Assembly: GCF_001423745.1 (NCBI RefSeq)
Contig: NZ_LMPC01000001.1
Location: 1,923-65,922, forward strand
Reading direction: 5' to 3'
Length of the DNA stretch: 64,000 bases
Source: Arthrobacter sp. Leaf337
GTDB taxonomy: Bacteria > Actinomycetota > Actinomycetes > Actinomycetales > Micrococcaceae
The position numbers were made by a program, and so were the translations under genes. The notes under the pieces are model-generated. The model did not search any database. It saw only the letters and a list, made by a program, of their open reading frames with translations, and was not told the DNA's origin. Below are positions 9,181 to 18,028 of the stretch, piece after piece (position 1 is the first letter of the stretch; every line of letters starts with the position of its first letter).

Positions 9181-10050
9181 TCAGGCCGCAGCCGAGGCAG
9201 CTTGCCGGAGTCCCAGCGCCTGCCCGATATCGTCGTGGTCCGGGTAGTCGCGGCCGGCCAGGTCCGCCAGCGTCCACGCGAGGCGCAGAACGCGGTCGTA
9301 TCCGCGGGCGGTGAGGACGCCGCGTTCGAGCGAGTGGTCCAGGATTCGCGTGGTTGGTGACGAGAGGCGCAATGCCCCGCGAAGCACGCGGCCAGGCACT
9401 TGTGAGTTGGTTTCCAGCCCCAGGGGGCGAAGTCTCAGCAGCTGACGCTCCCGGGCGCCACGGACCCGGACGGCGATTGCAGGAGTGTCTTCCTCCGCGC
9501 CCGTCCGGCCGAAGTCCGCAAGCGAAACCCGTTCCACCTGCAGCTGGATGTCCACCCGGTCCAGCAGAGGCCCGGACATCCGTGCCAGGTACCGGCGCCT
9601 CATCATCGGCGTACAGGTGCAGTCGAGCCCTTTGCCCGAAGCCTTACCGCAAGGGCAGGGGTTGGCAGCAAGCACAAGCTGAAACCTTGCCGGATAGGCG
9701 GCGGTGCCCGCAGACCGGTGGATCACCAGTTCGCCGCTCTCCAAGGGTTGCCTGAGCGCGTCAAGGACCCGCCGCTCGTATTCCGGAGCCTCGTCAAGGA
9801 ACAGCACGCCACGGTGCGCCCTGGACGCCGCTCCCGGCCGCGGCAACCCCGAGCCACCCCCGATGATGGCGGCGGCTGTGGCGCTGTGGTGCGGATTCTC
9901 AAACGGCGGCCGGCGAAGGAGCTGCACGGCGGCAGTCGGCAACGCACACAGGGAGTGGATGGCGGTCACCTCCATGGCCTCGTTGTCAGCCAAATCCGGC
10001 AGCAGGCCCGGAAGCCGTTCAGCCAGCATTGTCTTCCCGGCCCCCGGAGG
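9181..10050 (-). pseudogene. comM: comM (yifB) 3' part, separated from its 5' part by the island
   Basis: These 289 codons encode the C-terminal two thirds of a ComM/YifB magnesium-chelatase-like AAA+ helicase, starting inside Walker A (PPGAGKTMLAERLPGLL). They continue through GVLFLDEAPEYERRVLDAL (Walker B), LVLAANPCPCG and the C-terminal helicase region. No start codon or N-terminal domain precedes it: upstream of 10,050 the sequence is unrelated. The missing N-terminal part lies in the same phase at 47,931-48,611. Joined at the shared CCCGGNGG the two give one frame of about 514 residues, close to normal for the family. Translation might restart at ATG 10,029, but that protein would lack the P-loop. 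Confidence 0.93.
10043..10050. repeat. Left island junction (attL-like) CCCGGAGG
   Basis: This is the last comM-derived sequence on the left. On the plus strand CCCGGAGG ends the Walker A codons Pro-Pro-Gly. Everything to the right up to the next gene is unrelated to comM. The same octamer occurs at 32608-32615, and with one change at 47929-47936. Confidence 0.7.
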
Positions 10051-10251
10051 TGCAGGAAAGCGTAAAGACCATGTGTGCGCGCCCTGCTGACATCGAAAGT
10101 TTGGCTGATTCGTGGACGGTAGCCAGGACCCGATCCGACCAACCCTGCGTTCTCGCGGGTACCGACAGGCCTACAAATTCCGACGGCATGTCCTCCAGAT
10201 AGGGAGACACCAGGACTAGGCTGGCGGAACAAAGTCGGATTGGGGGATCCA

Positions 10252-10527
10252 GTGAAGCTCAGAACCGGATTGGTCCTGTGCATCAGTACCAACCCGTGCC
10301 CCAGCTTCTACCGGCGATGGAACGCCGGCAAAGAGCTCACCGCCCCAGAGGTAGCAGCGGTTGTCTCAGAGGTTGGCTTTGAGATGAAAACGAGCCAGAT
10401 CTGCCAGCGGCAGTCAAACGCCATCGGCCCCACAACCGCCTGCGATTCCAAAGGAACAGACGGCGAGTACGACTACCTCCTGAACGTCACCAGCCCGGAC
10501 CTGAACGACCCCAGGTCGCTACCCTGA
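10252..10527 (+). CDS. Hypothetical small protein
   Basis: A 91-residue frame starting at GTG 10252, with GGGGGA shortly upstream. The N-terminus MKLRTGLVLCISTNPCPSFY is mildly hydrophobic, and four Cys residues are spread along the sequence, so it may be a short exported protein, but no signal-peptide cleavage site is convincing. I do not recognise the family. It lies alone just inside the left island junction, convergent with the HAD gene. The 190 bases between the junction and this gene hold no other feature that I can see. Confidence 0.4.
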   Translation: MKLRTGLVLCISTNPCPSFYRRWNAGKELTAPEVAAVVSEVGFEMKTSQICQRQSNAIGPTTACDSKGTDGEYDYLLNVTSPDLNDPRSLP

Positions 10528-10551
10528 TCATCAGGCCGCACCAGTAAACGG

Positions 10552-11625
10552 CTACTGGCTGTCCTGTTCCCCGTCGTCCGGGAGATCGCCAGCGGCAATG
10601 TTTGAGGCTGTGCGCCGGTACAAACGCGGGTTGATTGTCTCTTGTCCGTCCAGCCCACCCGGGCACACCGTGATAAGGCCAAGATCCGCGAAGGCGGCCA
10701 CGAGGCCCTCACGATGCGGAGGAGCAGCCGTGTGGTCCGCCATGGCGAGGAGATCCGGCGGAGAGCCCTCAATAGCGATGCCCACACCCGCAAACGCAAT
10801 CATTTCCAAATCATTCTCGCCATCGCCGACGGCAATAGTGTCCTCGCGGTTGATGCCCAGTCGGGCACTGGCGACTTCGACACCGTCAGCTTTGCTTATC
10901 CCTCGCTGATACAGTTCCCCGGAATGCCTGCCTTCATCGGCGATTGAATTTGCGACCACAGCGATCCCCTCGCCGATTTGTTCGGCAATGCGTTCCACGG
11001 GGATCGCGGCGTCAAAAACGGAGACCTTCGCGAAGGACACATCGGCGCGGTTGGTGGTGACGCTCAGGTTACCGAGAATCGCCGAGGAGCCCATTGCGCA
11101 GCCATCCGGACTCTTCTGGAAATGCTCCTCGATGATATCGCGGAGGCGCTCCTCCGCTGCCGGGGCGACGTGTAGAGAACCCTGCGCTTCAAGGATGTAA
11201 GCAGCGTTGTGCGCATCGAGCGCCTCTATCGTTCTTGACGCAAGCTCAGCGGGGAAACAACGATCCAAGAGCACCTCGTCATCCACTTCGACGTAGGCGC
11301 CAGCACTGGCTACAATGCCGTCGAACCCGGCTTCGACAATGCTCTCCGACAGCATGGCCAGCGGACGCCCGGTACAAAGCAAAACCTTGTGGCCGCCCGC
11401 CCTGGCAGCCCGGACAGCGTGCACATGGCCTTCAGGGACAACCCCGTAGTTTGCATAAGTGCCGTCCACATCGAGGAAAATGGCACGAATGGCTCCCATG
11501 GTGGGCTCGTCCGGGTGCGCCTGAGGCGGGAGCTGCTGCGGATCGGCGAGGGGTTTGCCGAGGACGGTGCGCAACGCCCGGTCGGGAGTCGCCTCTCGTG
11601 CGGGGGCGTTCTCATGGTTTGGCAT
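10552..11625 (-). CDS. HAD-superfamily (Cof-type, IIB) hydrolase with chimeric N-terminus
   Basis: A sugar-phosphate phosphatase-like protein of 357 residues. The HAD motifs are present: nucleophile Asp in AIFLDVDGTYANYG, LLCTGRP (motif II Thr), a Lys region and motif IV AVGDGENDLEMI. The Cof cap lies between them. The family normally begins at the first strand, here MGAIRAIFLDVDG (Met 43). The 42 residues before it resemble the start of the kinase at 12,189-13,193 (MPNHENAP against MPSQEHGP). The upstream bases also match that kinase's leader, so the extension probably came from a duplication. It is the last gene of the polyol operon; it may dephosphorylate a sugar phosphate intermediate, but the substrate is not readable from sequence. 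Confidence 0.85.
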   Translation of the reverse strand: MPNHENAPAREATPDRALRTVLGKPLADPQQLPPQAHPDEPTMGAIRAIFLDVDGTYANYGVVPEGHVHAVRAARAGGHKVLLCTGRPLAMLSESIVEAGFDGIVASAGAYVEVDDEVLLDRCFPAELASRTIEALDAHNAAYILEAQGSLHVAPAAEERLRDIIEEHFQKSPDGCAMGSSAILGNLSVTTNRADVSFAKVSVFDAAIPVERIAEQIGEGIAVVANSIADEGRHSGELYQRGISKADGVEVASARLGINREDTIAVGDGENDLEMIAFAGVGIAIEGSPPDLLAMADHTAAPPHREGLVAAFADLGLITVCPGGLDGQETINPRLYRRTASNIAAGDLPDDGEQDSQ

Positions 11626-11639
11626 GTCGTTGTTCCTTG

Positions 11640-11740
11640 CAAGTCGGTGCTGAGCGTCGCGTGGTCGTTGGTTTTCTAGAGGCTGTCAGTGGCCCGGGCA
11701 ACGACGCATTTGAGTTGTCCGGGCTACTTCCGGCCGCCCA
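11640..11740 (-). pseudogene. 3' scar of a second polyol dehydrogenase copy
   Basis: Read on the minus strand, these bases match the last codons of the dehydrogenase at 13,253-14,296. GKQPGQLKAVV there corresponds here to a GK-stop-PGQLKCVV pattern, with TAG replacing the Gln codon. The spacer and ribosome-binding region behind it (TTCCTTGCARGTCGGYGCTG on the plus strand) is also shared with 13,200-13,220. So a dehydrogenase gene once stood in front of the HAD gene, and only its end remains. Confidence 0.65.
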
Positions 11741-11769
11741 GGTTCTGCGGAGGAGCATAAAGGATGACA

Positions 11770-12018
11770 TCATGCTTGATTGATGTGGCAGATCTGGAGG
11801 TCAACATCGGCGGTGTATTCGATGAGCCGCCGCTGAGTTGCCCCGTCCTGCTTCAGCCATAGGATTGTCCCGTCTGACGTAACGGCGTCTACGACGCCGC
11901 GGTCAATGACGCGGCCATTGAGCCGTATCTCAACCTGGCAGCCTTCCAGCAGCGACCAGTTTGCAGGCTCGCCGGCTGTCGTTCCTCGAGGAACAGATAC
12001 GGCATCGTGCGCGTCCAT
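11770..12018 (-). CDS. Small hypothetical protein
   Basis: An 82-residue protein with a strong ribosome binding site (GGAGGA) before its ATG. It has no cysteines cluster, signal peptide or membrane segment. The segment VEIRLNGRVIDRGVVDAV then ILWLKQDGATQRRLIEY reads like a small beta-barrel, similar in feel to Sm- or KOW-like folds, but I cannot assign a family. It is placed between the kinase and HAD genes on the same strand, so it is probably transcribed with the polyol operon. Confidence 0.6.
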   Translation of the reverse strand: MDAHDAVSVPRGTTAGEPANWSLLEGCQVEIRLNGRVIDRGVVDAVTSDGTILWLKQDGATQRRLIEYTADVDLQICHINQA

Positions 12019-12188
12019 GGACGTTGTCCTCCTCCGACAAGTACAGGTGCCTCAGGCGGTCTGGTTTCACGGGTGCGCTTCCTTACCCCCGCAATTGGTG
12101 CTCGGCGAGGCGGAAACCGCCCCACCGAAGTGCACGGTGCAGTCGGTCAGGTTTGTCCTGTCTCGACAGCGTGCGGCCGTGCGTAGTC

Positions 12189-13193
12189 TTAGCTTGCCCG
12201 TCCCTGTGCCCGGACGGTTATTGGACCGAGTTCCGCGGATTGCGGCGGGTTGGCGCCCTGCCGGGAGCAGGTGAGGGCCGCTGCCCCGTTCGCATATGTT
12301 GCCAAGGCATGCAGTTCATCCTGGGAAAGGTCCTGCAGGCGTGGCCTGGCGGCGGACCCGAGTGCGCCCATCTGGGCCAGCCCGGAGATCAGGGCGGCCA
12401 TGAAGGAGTCCCCTGCCCCGACAGTATCTGCCACCGTGATGGACTTCCCCGGCATCTCCACGCGTCCCTGCCGCGCCAGGATGACTGGACCGTCGGCGCC
12501 ACGGGTCAGGGCGACAAGGGACGGTCCGAGGTCCAGCCAGGCCGCCATGGACTCCTCCAGCGTCCTGTGCGGGTAGAGCCAGCGGAGGTCTTCGTCGCTG
12601 GCCTTGACGATGTCGCTGGCTGCCACGAAGTCTTCGGCTTGTTCACGGGCGGCGGCCGCGTCCGGGCTGATCGCCGGCCGGCAGTTGGGGTCAAAACTGA
12701 TGGTGGCGTGAGGGCGTGCCGCCTCGATCAGGCCCCGTACGGACTGGTTGCCCGGGGGCAGGGCCGTCGCGATGGATCCGGTGTGGACATGGAGCGAGTC
12801 CTCTGCCGCTGCCAGGGCAGGTATGGAGGCGCCGTTAATATCCCAGCTGATGGAGAACGTGTATTCCGCAGCTCCGGTGGCGTCCAGGGACGCCAGGGCC
12901 GTTGAGGTCGGCAGCGAGCCGCCAACGATGGCCCCGACACCGTTGCTGTCCAGATGGTCGGCGATCATCTGCCCGTAGGGGTCCTCGGCGAAGTGCGTGA
13001 TGAGTTTGGTCCGGAGGTCCAGACGGGCGCAGCCGACGGCAACGTTGAGGGGGCTGCCGCCCGGATGCGTTTCGGGCGCGGTGTTTCCCCGGCGGGGGTC
13101 ATCGATGATGTCAACGAGTGACTCGCCGATGACGGTAACCAAGGCTCCGTCGTCCGAGAGGTTTGGTTTGGGACCGTGCTCTTGTGATGGCAT
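12189..13193 (-). CDS. PfkB-family carbohydrate kinase, probable fructokinase
   Basis: A 334-residue ribokinase-fold sugar kinase. The N-terminal signature GGSPLNVAVGCARL (substrate binding) and the C-terminal ATP/anion-hole motif ADTVGAGDSFMAALISGL, with the catalytic Asp, are both present. The start at 13193 (MPSQEHGPK) follows AAGGAAG. The reading frame extends further upstream only through the opposite frame of the dehydrogenase gene. It follows a polyol dehydrogenase in the operon: oxidation of sorbitol or mannitol gives fructose, which a PfkB fructokinase would phosphorylate. The substrate is inferred from this context. Confidence 0.88.
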   Translation of the reverse strand: MPSQEHGPKPNLSDDGALVTVIGESLVDIIDDPRRGNTAPETHPGGSPLNVAVGCARLDLRTKLITHFAEDPYGQMIADHLDSNGVGAIVGGSLPTSTALASLDATGAAEYTFSISWDINGASIPALAAAEDSLHVHTGSIATALPPGNQSVRGLIEAARPHATISFDPNCRPAISPDAAAAREQAEDFVAASDIVKASDEDLRWLYPHRTLEESMAAWLDLGPSLVALTRGADGPVILARQGRVEMPGKSITVADTVGAGDSFMAALISGLAQMGALGSAARPRLQDLSQDELHALATYANGAAALTCSRQGANPPQSAELGPITVRAQGRAS

Positions 13194-13252
13194 GGCTACT
13201 TCCTTGCAGGTCGGCGCTGAACGTGATTTGTGATGCCCCGGGGCCGTAGGGC

Positions 13253-14296
13253 TTAGCGGCCCGGGTAGACGACGGCTTTGAGCTGGCCGGGCTGTTTGCC
13301 GGCTTTGAGGGCGTCTTCGGATTCGGCGAGGGTGAACTTGCCGGTGACCAGGACGTCGAGGTCGACCTTGCCGTCGGCGATGAGCTGGATGGCCAGCGGC
13401 CAGGTGTTGGTGTAGCGGAAGACTCCGGAGAGCCAGATCTCGCGGTTCTGGATGAAGGAAACCGGAAGTTCGACGTCGTCTGCCCCGAGCCCCACCAGGA
13501 TGACCTTCCCGGCCGGCCCCACGGCTTTGATGCCGGACCGGACGGCCTGCGGGGCGCCGGAGGCGTCGATGAAGGCGTCCACGTCGAGCCCTTCCACGCT
13601 GTCGGTCTTCGCATTCAGGGCGTGGGTGGCGCCGTGCTGGAGGGCGAAGGCCAGCCGGTCTTCGGCGATGTCGCTGATGTAGATTTCGGTGGCGCCGAAG
13701 GCGCGGGCTGCCTGGGCGGCGATGATGCCGATCGGGCCGGCACCCGCAATGAGGACGCGGCTTCCGGGGCGGATTTCTGCGCGTTCGCAGGCCCAGAGGC
13801 CTACGGAGAGCGGTTCGATGAGGGCGGCGGCTTCGTCGCTGACGCTGTCCGGGATGTCGTAGGCGAAGTCTGACTGGATGGTGACGTATTCGGCGAAGGC
13901 GCCGTCGATCGGCGGGGTGGCGTAGAACTCGATGTCGGGGCAGAGGTTGTAGCGGCCGGCTTTGCACTGCTTGCAGGTGCGGCAGGGGCGCTGGGGTTCG
14001 ACGGCGACGCGCTGGCCGATCCGCGCGGGGTCCACGGCGGTTCCGACGGCGGCGATCCGGCCGGAGAGTTCGTGGCCGAGGATCAGCGGGTGGTCCACCA
14101 CGTAGGGGCCGATCCGGCCGTGCTCGTAGTAGTGGACGTCGCTGCCGCAGACGCCGACGGCGGCGACCTGGACCAGGACCTGGTCGGCGTCCAGCTGCGG
14201 GACGGGCAGGGTTTCCATGGCCATGTCGCCCTGGCGCTTCAGGATGGCGGCGCGCATCGTGTCCGGTGAGGCGGCTTGTTCGACGGTGGTGGTCAT
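13253..14296 (-). CDS. Zinc-dependent polyol (sorbitol/xylitol-type) dehydrogenase
   Basis: A medium-chain dehydrogenase of 347 residues. The catalytic zinc site is visible as GVCGSDVHYYEHGRIG (Cys) and GHELSGRIAAVG (His-Glu). The structural-zinc cysteines lie in CRTCKQCKAGRYNLCPD and the Rossmann motif in LIAGAGPIGIIAAQAARA. Asp after SDIA (ISDIAED) favours NAD. The sequence pattern fits the sorbitol/xylitol dehydrogenase group, which oxidises polyols to ketoses. It sits between MalFG-type permeases and a PfkB kinase, a complete uptake-oxidation-phosphorylation route. The GC content is very high and even, consistent with an actinobacterial source for this part of the island. Confidence 0.9.
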   Translation of the reverse strand: MTTTVEQAASPDTMRAAILKRQGDMAMETLPVPQLDADQVLVQVAAVGVCGSDVHYYEHGRIGPYVVDHPLILGHELSGRIAAVGTAVDPARIGQRVAVEPQRPCRTCKQCKAGRYNLCPDIEFYATPPIDGAFAEYVTIQSDFAYDIPDSVSDEAAALIEPLSVGLWACERAEIRPGSRVLIAGAGPIGIIAAQAARAFGATEIYISDIAEDRLAFALQHGATHALNAKTDSVEGLDVDAFIDASGAPQAVRSGIKAVGPAGKVILVGLGADDVELPVSFIQNREIWLSGVFRYTNTWPLAIQLIADGKVDLDVLVTGKFTLAESEDALKAGKQPGQLKAVVYPGR

Positions 14297-14433
14297 TGTG
14301 AATCCTTTGTTCTAAGGGAGGTGTGCAGCTCGGCCGGAAGACGGCATAACCGGGCCGTGGGCGAGCAGCATGCTTGAGGTGTTGAAGGGTTGGAGAATTG
14401 CTTGTGAGGAAGTCAGGTATGGGCGGATCCGCC

Positions 14434-15321
14434 CTATTCCCCGCTGACTGCCCCGAGGGTCAGCCCGGTGACGAGCCAGCGCCGGACGGCGATTCCTGCG
14501 AGGATCATGGGAAGCACAACGATTGTGCCGATGGCGGTGAGCTGCCCCCAGTCCACTCCTGTCTGGGTGACCAGCTGTGTTGCCGCGATGGGAAGGGTCT
14601 GGGAATTGGGTCCGGAAATGACGGTTGCAAATGCGTAATCGTTCCAGGCGAAGACCAGACACAGGACCGCTGTAGTCACCAAGCCTGCCTTTGTCAGCGG
14701 CAGTGCTACGTACCAGAACGCTTGCCACGGGGTACAGCCTGCGACTTTGGCTGACTCTTCCAGCGAAGGCGGGATGCCGTCGAAGAAGGCACTCATGATC
14801 CAAATCGCGAACGGGAGATTGAAGCTGAGGTACGCAAGGATCAGCCCGGGCAGGGTATCTATCAGCCCTGCGATGCGGAACATAAGGAACAGGGGCAGGA
14901 CGACGGCAGCGATGGGAGCCATGCGGGTCGAAATGAACCAAAACGACAAGGACGCTTTGCCCTTCATCTTGGTCCGGGATAGTCCATATCCGCCGAGGGC
15001 GCCCAAGACTGTGGCAATGATCGCTGAACCTACGGCGGCCACTATGGAGTGAAGCAAGTACGGTGTGAGGTTGTTCGCTCCGGTGAATAGCGCCACGTAG
15101 TTATCGAAGGTCGGCGCGAACAGGAATTTGGGCGTGGGTGAGGTGACATCCGTGGCCGATTTGAAGGAGCCAAGCAGCATCCAGACCAATGGAACAACGG
15201 TCCAAAGGATGATCGCGGCTCCAGAGACGACGGCTCCTGCTCGGACGAGCGTCCTCTTCGTGTTAGTCCTCTGCTGCCCGGGCCGGACACCGGTGCGGAT
15301 CGTTTGGGTGGAGGCCGTCAT
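14434..15321 (-). CDS. Carbohydrate ABC transporter permease (MalG type)
   Basis: An inner-membrane permease of 295 residues with six predicted membrane segments. The conserved EAA loop is visible as ESAKVAGCTPWQAFWYVALP. The N-terminal MalG-type LLGSFKSATD motif after the first helix is also present. It pairs with the permease at 15,318-16,253; the two overlap by ATGA, indicating coupled translation. No ATPase gene is found in this operon, so a shared MsiK-type ATPase elsewhere in the genome probably energises it. The likely substrate is a polyol or related sugar, by context with the dehydrogenase downstream. Confidence 0.92.
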   Translation of the reverse strand: MTASTQTIRTGVRPGQQRTNTKRTLVRAGAVVSGAAIILWTVVPLVWMLLGSFKSATDVTSPTPKFLFAPTFDNYVALFTGANNLTPYLLHSIVAAVGSAIIATVLGALGGYGLSRTKMKGKASLSFWFISTRMAPIAAVVLPLFLMFRIAGLIDTLPGLILAYLSFNLPFAIWIMSAFFDGIPPSLEESAKVAGCTPWQAFWYVALPLTKAGLVTTAVLCLVFAWNDYAFATVISGPNSQTLPIAATQLVTQTGVDWGQLTAIGTIVVLPMILAGIAVRRWLVTGLTLGAVSGE

Positions 15322-16253
15322 GAGGTTTTTCCCTTTCCAGAGAGCATGCGAACGAACAACCGGGCGATGACAATGGTCAGGACAAGCATCATGAGCCCGA
15401 TGACCGCGGCATATCCCAGATCGAAGAAACGGAATCCTGCTTCATAGAGTCGCAGCGGCACGATTTTGGTGGAGTCTGCCGGGCCGCCGTTCGTTGTGAC
15501 GGTGATGATGTCGAAGTATCGGACGGCATCCATTGAGCGGATCAGGAGGGCTACGAGAAGGATCCCGGTGATGGAGGGCAGGATGATGTGGCGGAGCATT
15601 TTCCACTGGCCGGCGCCGTCAAGTGAAGCGGCTTCAATCATTGACGGGTTGACTCCGCTGAGGCCGGCCAGGCTGATGAGGACAATGAGGGGGGTCCATT
15701 CCCAGACATCCATCAAGGTGACTGCAGCGAATGCCGTTGCCGGGTTACCCAGAATGTCTTCCGAAAAGCCCAGGCGTTGCATTATCGAGGCATAGAGCCC
15801 GAAAGTCGGGTCTGTTAGATACCGTCCGACCAGTCCGACTATTGATGGGGCTACGAACATCGGCAGGAGCACCAGGACCATCATGGGTCCCTGGCCTCGG
15901 GTGATTTTGGAAAGCAGAATCGCAATGGAGAGACCGAGGACCATCTCTACGCCTAGGGTGACTATGAAATATACGATGGTCAGTAACCAGCCCTGCCACA
16001 AATCCGGGTCCCCGAGCGCTCTGGCCCAGTTGTTCAGGCCCACCCATTCAAGGCGGACTCCTCCGAGCAGCCGAACGCGACTGAAGCTCATGGCGATGAG
16101 GGTAACCAAGGGGAACAGCGAGAGGACGCCCAGCAGGAGGATTCCTGGCGCCATCAGCCAGCCGTTGAAGGTGGGCCTGAGGCGTTGGCGCATGGTCGGC
16201 CGAAGGGGCGCGGCCTTCTCGGCCTGATCCTTCAGGAGGGTGGGAGTACTCAC
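15318..16253 (-). CDS. Carbohydrate ABC transporter permease (MalF type)
   Basis: A 311-residue membrane permease, partner of the MalG-type gene downstream. The EAA loop reads EAASLDGAGQWKMLRHIILP. The N-terminal region FNGWLMAPGILLLGVLSLFP is the first membrane helix. The start is taken as GTG 16253, because it overlaps the stop of the binding protein gene in a GTGA arrangement. A TTG three codons upstream is possible but less natural. The gene is second in the uptake operon. Confidence 0.92.
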   Translation of the reverse strand: MSTPTLLKDQAEKAAPLRPTMRQRLRPTFNGWLMAPGILLLGVLSLFPLVTLIAMSFSRVRLLGGVRLEWVGLNNWARALGDPDLWQGWLLTIVYFIVTLGVEMVLGLSIAILLSKITRGQGPMMVLVLLPMFVAPSIVGLVGRYLTDPTFGLYASIMQRLGFSEDILGNPATAFAAVTLMDVWEWTPLIVLISLAGLSGVNPSMIEAASLDGAGQWKMLRHIILPSITGILLVALLIRSMDAVRYFDIITVTTNGGPADSTKIVPLRLYEAGFRFFDLGYAAVIGLMMLVLTIVIARLFVRMLSGKGKTS

Positions 16254-17713
16254 GCGACCCAACCCCTCTCAACAATGTGGTCAATGCGGTCAGCAGCGCG
16301 AGTCATGGCTTCCTTCGGGTTTTGCTGTCCGGCAAGCATTCGGGAGAGTTCCGTGAAAAGTGCCGTGTCGCATTCGTTCCACATGGGGATTTTTGGGCGA
16401 AGCCCGATGTAGTCGGCCTCCCAGGCCGTATTCACAGCGGTTGCCGTGAGCATGTTGGGAAGCGTTGAGGGTCGGCGGGAGGCTCCTTCGACCTCCGGGA
16501 GTCGATACACGGATTCCCTGGTGGGGGTGCCGCCCCCGACCGAGGACTTGAGGTTAGCCAGCTGGGTTTCCGGCGAGGTCGCCCAGTTGACGAAGAGCCA
16601 CGCAGCGCCTCGGCGGGCGCCGTTGGTGTTGGCGCTGACCGCGATGCCGGTTCCTCCGTAAATGTTCGCTGAACGGTGGGGTCCCTTGGGCAAGGGTGCA
16701 TAGTCGATCAGGCCGGGCATTTTCTTCTCGTTCGACGCCGCATACTCGTGCCAGTTGGGCGCCATTGCAATCTGGCCGGCGCTTAGTGCATTTCCTACGC
16801 CGTCCCAATCCCATCCGCGGGATCCCGGGTGGGCGATGGCAATCAGCTCGTTGTAGACCGCGGCTGCTTCGATGGCGGCGGGTTCGCGCAGCAAGCATTT
16901 GCCGGGGGCTACTGACCCGTAAAGACCCACTTCCGTGCCGTTTTCGAAGTAGTCGCCTCCATAGGCCCAAAGCAGGTTTGAAAAGTCGCACATGAGCGAA
17001 TCATGCTGTTTGGCCTGCTGCCCGGTGCCATAGGGAACTTCGCTGACGTTGTCATTGATCCATCCAGCGATCTTCAAATATTCGGCCCAGGTACGGTCCG
17101 GGCCAGGCGTGGGATCGAAGCCGAGTTCCTCGCGCATCCGCTCCTTGTACTTGTCAAAGATGTCGACCCGGTACTGCCACACCATGGTGGGCGCATCGTA
17201 GGGAAGGGCGAAGATCTCTCCGCCCTTCCCGAACTGACCAGCGGCCTTCAGCTGGGTCGGGATGAAGTCGGAAACGTCGACCATCTTGGGATAATCGGGA
17301 TCACTGATGAAGGTGCGAAGGTCGGTAAGGCCCTCCCGGTAAGGGGCGAGCACCTGATACGGGTCGGCATAGATCACGTCGTATTGGGCCTGACCACCGG
17401 CCAGATCCAAGGCCACCCGTTGCACCAAGGCCTGCAGCTCAAGGCTTACGATGTTGACGGTGATGCCCGTTAGCTCATGGAACGGCTTAAGGTTGGCAGC
17501 GATCGCTGCAGTGGGCGACGTGTTTTCGGAAATGAAGTTAATCGTTGTTCCGGCAAAACGCCTCCAGGGATCTGCCCCCGGGGCCAGGGCGGGCACGGCA
17601 GTCGGAGCCGTCGAGCCACAACCGCTCAGGAATGTTGCGGACAACAGACCCGCGGCAACGCCGCCGAACTGCAGGATACGGCGCCTCGGCACCGCAGGAA
17701 TTGAGTTCTTCAT
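16250..17713 (-). CDS. Extracellular solute-binding lipoprotein of a sugar/polyol ABC transporter
   Basis: A 487-residue binding protein. The N-terminus has an RRR motif, a hydrophobic stretch and a lipobox ending LSGC, suggesting a lipoprotein, possibly exported by Tat (RRRILQFGG). The mature part has family-1 binding protein features such as TINFISENTSPTAAI and IYGGTGIAVSANTNGARRGA. GAGAGG precedes the ATG. It is the first gene of the operon binding protein, MalF, MalG, dehydrogenase, kinase, small protein, HAD. The 315 bases upstream separate it from the AraC-type regulator on the same strand. Confidence 0.9.
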   Translation of the reverse strand: MKNSIPAVPRRRILQFGGVAAGLLSATFLSGCGSTAPTAVPALAPGADPWRRFAGTTINFISENTSPTAAIAANLKPFHELTGITVNIVSLELQALVQRVALDLAGGQAQYDVIYADPYQVLAPYREGLTDLRTFISDPDYPKMVDVSDFIPTQLKAAGQFGKGGEIFALPYDAPTMVWQYRVDIFDKYKERMREELGFDPTPGPDRTWAEYLKIAGWINDNVSEVPYGTGQQAKQHDSLMCDFSNLLWAYGGDYFENGTEVGLYGSVAPGKCLLREPAAIEAAAVYNELIAIAHPGSRGWDWDGVGNALSAGQIAMAPNWHEYAASNEKKMPGLIDYAPLPKGPHRSANIYGGTGIAVSANTNGARRGAAWLFVNWATSPETQLANLKSSVGGGTPTRESVYRLPEVEGASRRPSTLPNMLTATAVNTAWEADYIGLRPKIPMWNECDTALFTELSRMLAGQQNPKEAMTRAADRIDHIVERGWVA

Positions 17714-18028
17714 CAGTACCTCTCTGTACTTCCTTCGGAAGGTATTTCATGGTGATTCCGGTGGCATTGGACTGGTTGTAGGACGGCTGCCTTTGCGGGT
17801 CGCCTATATCGCCCTCAAGGCGGGACGCGGCCCGGCATCGGTCCAGTGACGACAGCAAATCCAAGGGTACTTTTGTGGGATGGGGCACAACTAGCGCCGT
17901 GGTTTCTCATTTCTGATGCAAATTTTCCATGTTTCTTCATCTGTGGCACCGCGAATCCAGGGGGGCCTGGCTTGGAAGGCTTGAACTGGCGGAAACGAGT
18001 GCCGGGCTTGAACAAGACACCGAAAAAA
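17714..18028 (-). promoter_or_regulatory. Upstream region of the polyol operon
   Basis: A 315-base non-coding stretch between the regulator and the binding protein gene. It is less GC-rich than its surroundings around 17,900-17,945 (CTCATTTCTGATGC, AAATTTTCCATG), where a promoter and AraC-family sites would be expected. I see no perfect palindrome. Confidence 0.45.

Noticed and set aside
13194..13967. N-terminal extension of the PfkB kinase frame to 592 codons
   Set aside because: The extension is an Arg/Pro-rich shadow of the polyol dehydrogenase; the kinase begins at 13,193 with a ribosome binding site.
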